Assembly (NCBI GenBank): GCA_001013295.1
Contig: LAZY01000030.1
Location: 124,001-188,000 of the forward strand
DNA: 64,000 nt
From: Chryseobacterium indologenes
GTDB taxonomy: Bacteria > Bacteroidota > Bacteroidia > Flavobacteriales > Weeksellaceae
Direction: 5' to 3'
How positions within the stretch are numbered: the stretch's first letter is position 1; each line of letters begins with the position of its first letter. The translations under genes were made by a program, and so were the position numbers. Of this stretch, positions 62,149-64,000 are shown piece by piece. The notes below the pieces were generated by a model. That model was not told where the DNA came from, did not search any database, and saw only the letters and a list, made by a program, of their open reading frames with translations.

Positions 62149-64000
62149 TTACTGAATGATCATCTTCTGAACAGCAGTTCCCGTATCTGATTTCAGCTGA
62201 ACAAGATAGGTTCCTGCAGGATATTTTACGTTCAACTCATAGGTACCGCTTTCTTTATCCAGTTTGAAGGTATTCAGTTTTTTACCACTCATTTCAGAAA
62301 TAATGATTTCCCCGTTTTTTGCTTTGTTAAAGATTAATTTTGCTTGTCCATTTTTTACCGGATTATCTGCAATCTGAAGTGATAGCTTATTAGCAGCATT
62401 CACATCTGTGGTTGATAAAGATCCCGCATAATTTCCGAAAATCCTGAACTCACCGGGTTGCAGGGTAATCGGCGCAGTTGTAGAAGTTATATTTGAAACC
62501 GTATCATCCATCAGATTCTGCCATTGTCCGGCATAAGGAAAATAAGGGACCACATTCTGTGCTGAAGTGGAATAATTGGCCAGAACCACTACATTTTTCA
62601 TTCCATTCAGCGTATTATCATACACATAAATTCTTGTAATCAGTCCATCCGGATCATTTGCAAGATTGTTTGACTCTATGCTGTACGTTTTGGATTTAAA
62701 AACCTGGTGAGTATTCCTGATATTGATGATCTTCGCCCAGGTATCATAAACTGCCTTCCTGTTGATGTCCGCATCATATCCCAGTGTAAAGGCTATAGGT
62801 TTCTCATCTGTTCTGCATCCGTTGTTGATGGTTCCGTCTGCACATCTGTTAATGCTGAATTCATACCCTAATTCTCCAAACTGCCAGATCATCTTCGGCC
62901 CGGGAATGGTAAAGAATGTGGCTCCGAAAGTTTTCATTCTTTCAAGAGCGGTATTCAGATTTTTTACATTGTAGCTTCCGTTGGTAGCTCCATAGGCAAG
63001 ATTTTTAAACATCAGTCTTTCTTCATCATGACTTTCCCCATATCCTACGGCACGCATATCCGTAAAACCATGAAGGCTATGATTCATCCGGTCATAATTA
63101 CTGTTTTCCTTATAGCCCATCGTATTTTGATTATAAGGCTCAGTCTGTTTATTCCAAAGCATTACTCCTTTTCCTTCTGCTACCCGGTAATTAGCCCACT
63201 GCTGCTCTTCCGCATCGGTACCAAGATGTTCAAAAATCATATAGGAACTGGGATCAAGCACCCATTGTCTGTCTGCATAATGTTTCAGAATATCTACCCG
63301 GTCCTGCTGATAAGCATTGGTACATGTTTCATCGTTTTCGGAACAGCTTTGGGTAAATCCTTTTGTCAGATCCCAACGGAATCCATCGATACGATATTCT
63401 GATAACCATTGTTGAAGACATCTTTCAACGTAATATTGCGTTGAAGGACTGGAATGATTGAAATCATTGAACACATTATAGGAATGTTTCGGAACCTGGT
63501 TGAAGTAAGGGTTATCTGCAGCTACATCTCCATAACCGTCCCCATCCGGATCGATATTCCAAAGCCTTACCAAAGGAGAACGTCCTGTCGCATGGTTGAA
63601 TGCTACATCAAGAATGACTGCAATCCCGTTCTGATGGCAGAGATCGACAAATTCTTTAAATTTTTCAGGAGTTCCATAGGCTTTATCCAATGCATAATGG
63701 AAAGAGGTATTGTATCCCCAGGAAAGGTTTCCTTCAAATTCCATGATGGGAAGCAGCTCGATAGCATTGATCTTTAGGTTTTTCAAATAGGAAATCTTAT
63801 TGATCAGGGACTGCCAGTTTTTTTCCTGTGTAAAGTCTCTCAGTAATAATTCATAGACAATAAGGTCTTCTTTTGCCGGTCTCTGGAAATTGGTCACCTG
63901 CCAGTTGTAGGGAGTTTGCCCGGTTTTCAATGTTGAAACTTCAAAGGCCTGTCCAGAAGGAAACGCAGGTAAATTTGGATAAGTAGAAGGTGAAATCCAT
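62149..64000 (-). CDS. GH13 alpha-amylase-family glycosidase with T9SS sorting domain (5' partial)
   Basis: The frame is open to the window edge; 616 residues are present and the true start is outside. The GH13 barrel shows IVYELLLRDFTQEKNWQ, DVAFNHATGRSPL (region I), RIDGFRWDLTKGF (region II with the Asp nucleophile), and YGESHDEERLMFKN (region IV). The acid/base Glu would be in SSYMIFEHLGTDAEE. A beta-sandwich follows, then a T9SS type A sorting domain (LQIADNPVKNGQAKLIFNKA to VQKMIIQ). It hydrolyses alpha-glucans outside the cell. The residues upstream of the barrel (PFAPLNPYTSP on the complement side) probably join a CBM/E-set domain beyond the edge. Confidence 0.92.
   Translation of the reverse strand, partial: WISPSTYPNLPAFPSGQAFEVSTLKTGQTPYNWQVTNFQRPAKEDLIVYELLLRDFTQEKNWQSLINKISYLKNLKINAIELLPIMEFEGNLSWGYNTSFHYALDKAYGTPEKFKEFVDLCHQNGIAVILDVAFNHATGRSPLVRLWNIDPDGDGYGDVAADNPYFNQVPKHSYNVFNDFNHSSPSTQYYVERCLQQWLSEYRIDGFRWDLTKGFTQSCSENDETCTNAYQQDRVDILKHYADRQWVLDPSSYMIFEHLGTDAEEQQWANYRVAEGKGVMLWNKQTEPYNQNTMGYKENSNYDRMNHSLHGFTDMRAVGYGESHDEERLMFKNLAYGATNGSYNVKNLNTALERMKTFGATFFTIPGPKMIWQFGELGYEFSINRCADGTINNGCRTDEKPIAFTLGYDADINRKAVYDTWAKIINIRNTHQVFKSKTYSIESNNLANDPDGLITRIYVYDNTLNGMKNVVVLANYSTSAQNVVPYFPYAGQWQNLMDDTVSNITSTTAPITLQPGEFRIFGNYAGSLSTTDVNAANKLSLQIADNPVKNGQAKLIFNKAKNGEIIISEMSGKKLNTFKLDKESGTYELNVKYPAGTYLVQLKSDTGTAVQKMIIQ

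Noticed and set aside
1..64000. CRISPR array, tRNA/rRNA genes, insertion sequences or prophage
   Set aside because: No regularly spaced repeats, cloverleaf or transposase/phage genes were seen by reading both strands; a tRNAscan or ISfinder run would settle it.

Overview
The window looks like chromosomal DNA of a Chryseobacterium-type flavobacterium (Bacteroidota, Weeksellaceae). The evidence is a low-GC genome, promoters of the TTG-N19-TAnnTTTG type, many MKK...C lipoproteins, type IX secretion (T9SS) C-terminal sorting domains, double-glycine leader peptides of the Chryseobacterium kind, and a FixH/TauE-type cbb3-oxidase tail. I saw no rRNA, tRNA, CRISPR array, insertion sequence or prophage. 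Most of it is core genome. The accessory-looking parts are short: a surface-polysaccharide patch, an RNA-repair operon, GG-leader peptides and dispersed structured repeats.

Layout. 1-1.8 kb: the end of a cytochrome cbb3 maturation operon (FixH, TauE/DsbD_2 protein) and a lipoprotein. 1.8-2.6 kb: an XRE regulator divergent from a GG-leader peptide, with a two-turn direct repeat between them. 2.6-6.4 kb: serS, a lipoprotein, asnB. 6.7-9.2 kb: flippase and glycosyltransferase. 9.2-14.1 kb: an operon of MlaD, two Fe-S electron-transfer proteins, a membrane protein and a conserved small protein. 14.2-19.1 kb: a PpiD-like foldase divergent from lon. 19.3-26 kb: AI-2E transporter, second GG-leader peptide, DoxX protein, acyl-CoA dehydrogenase, DUF4349, TraB/GumN, and a sigma factor with its membrane partner. 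26-32.5 kb: pgi, folD, queE, an initiating sugar-phosphate transferase, and MlaE/MlaF. 32.5-37.4 kb: beta-barrel protein, M48 protease, meaB, two tandem cytochrome c lipoproteins. 37.5-42.8 kb: two tandem secreted M36 metalloproteases. 42.9-46.9 kb: a five-gene RtcB/PrfH RNA-repair and ribosome-rescue operon. 47-48.4 kb: a small leader-like RNA with a 25-codon ORF, a lipoprotein, and a structured repeat. 48.4-58 kb: methylmalonyl-CoA mutase, a reprolysin-like T9SS protease, a prolyl oligopeptidase, a secreted protein and prfA. 58-62 kb: a SAM-I riboswitch in front of a TonB-dependent receptor and an APC amino-acid permease. 62-64 kb: a T9SS alpha-amylase cut by the window end.

The most interesting items are: (1) the SAM-I riboswitch with its own consensus promoter, controlling an outer-membrane receptor plus inner-membrane permease pair that is probably a methionine or methionine-precursor uptake route; (2) the RtcB-PrfH operon, with a nucleotidyltransferase, a TPR protein and an unrecognised basic protein, and with palindromes at its 5' end; (3) an orphan promoter / 25-codon ORF / terminator unit upstream of that operon; and (4) a dispersed intergenic element whose first hairpin differs in sequence but keeps its pairing in two copies.

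Starts were moved to internal ATGs where signal peptides, lipoboxes or family conservation demanded it. All functional calls rest on motifs read by eye; no database search was run.
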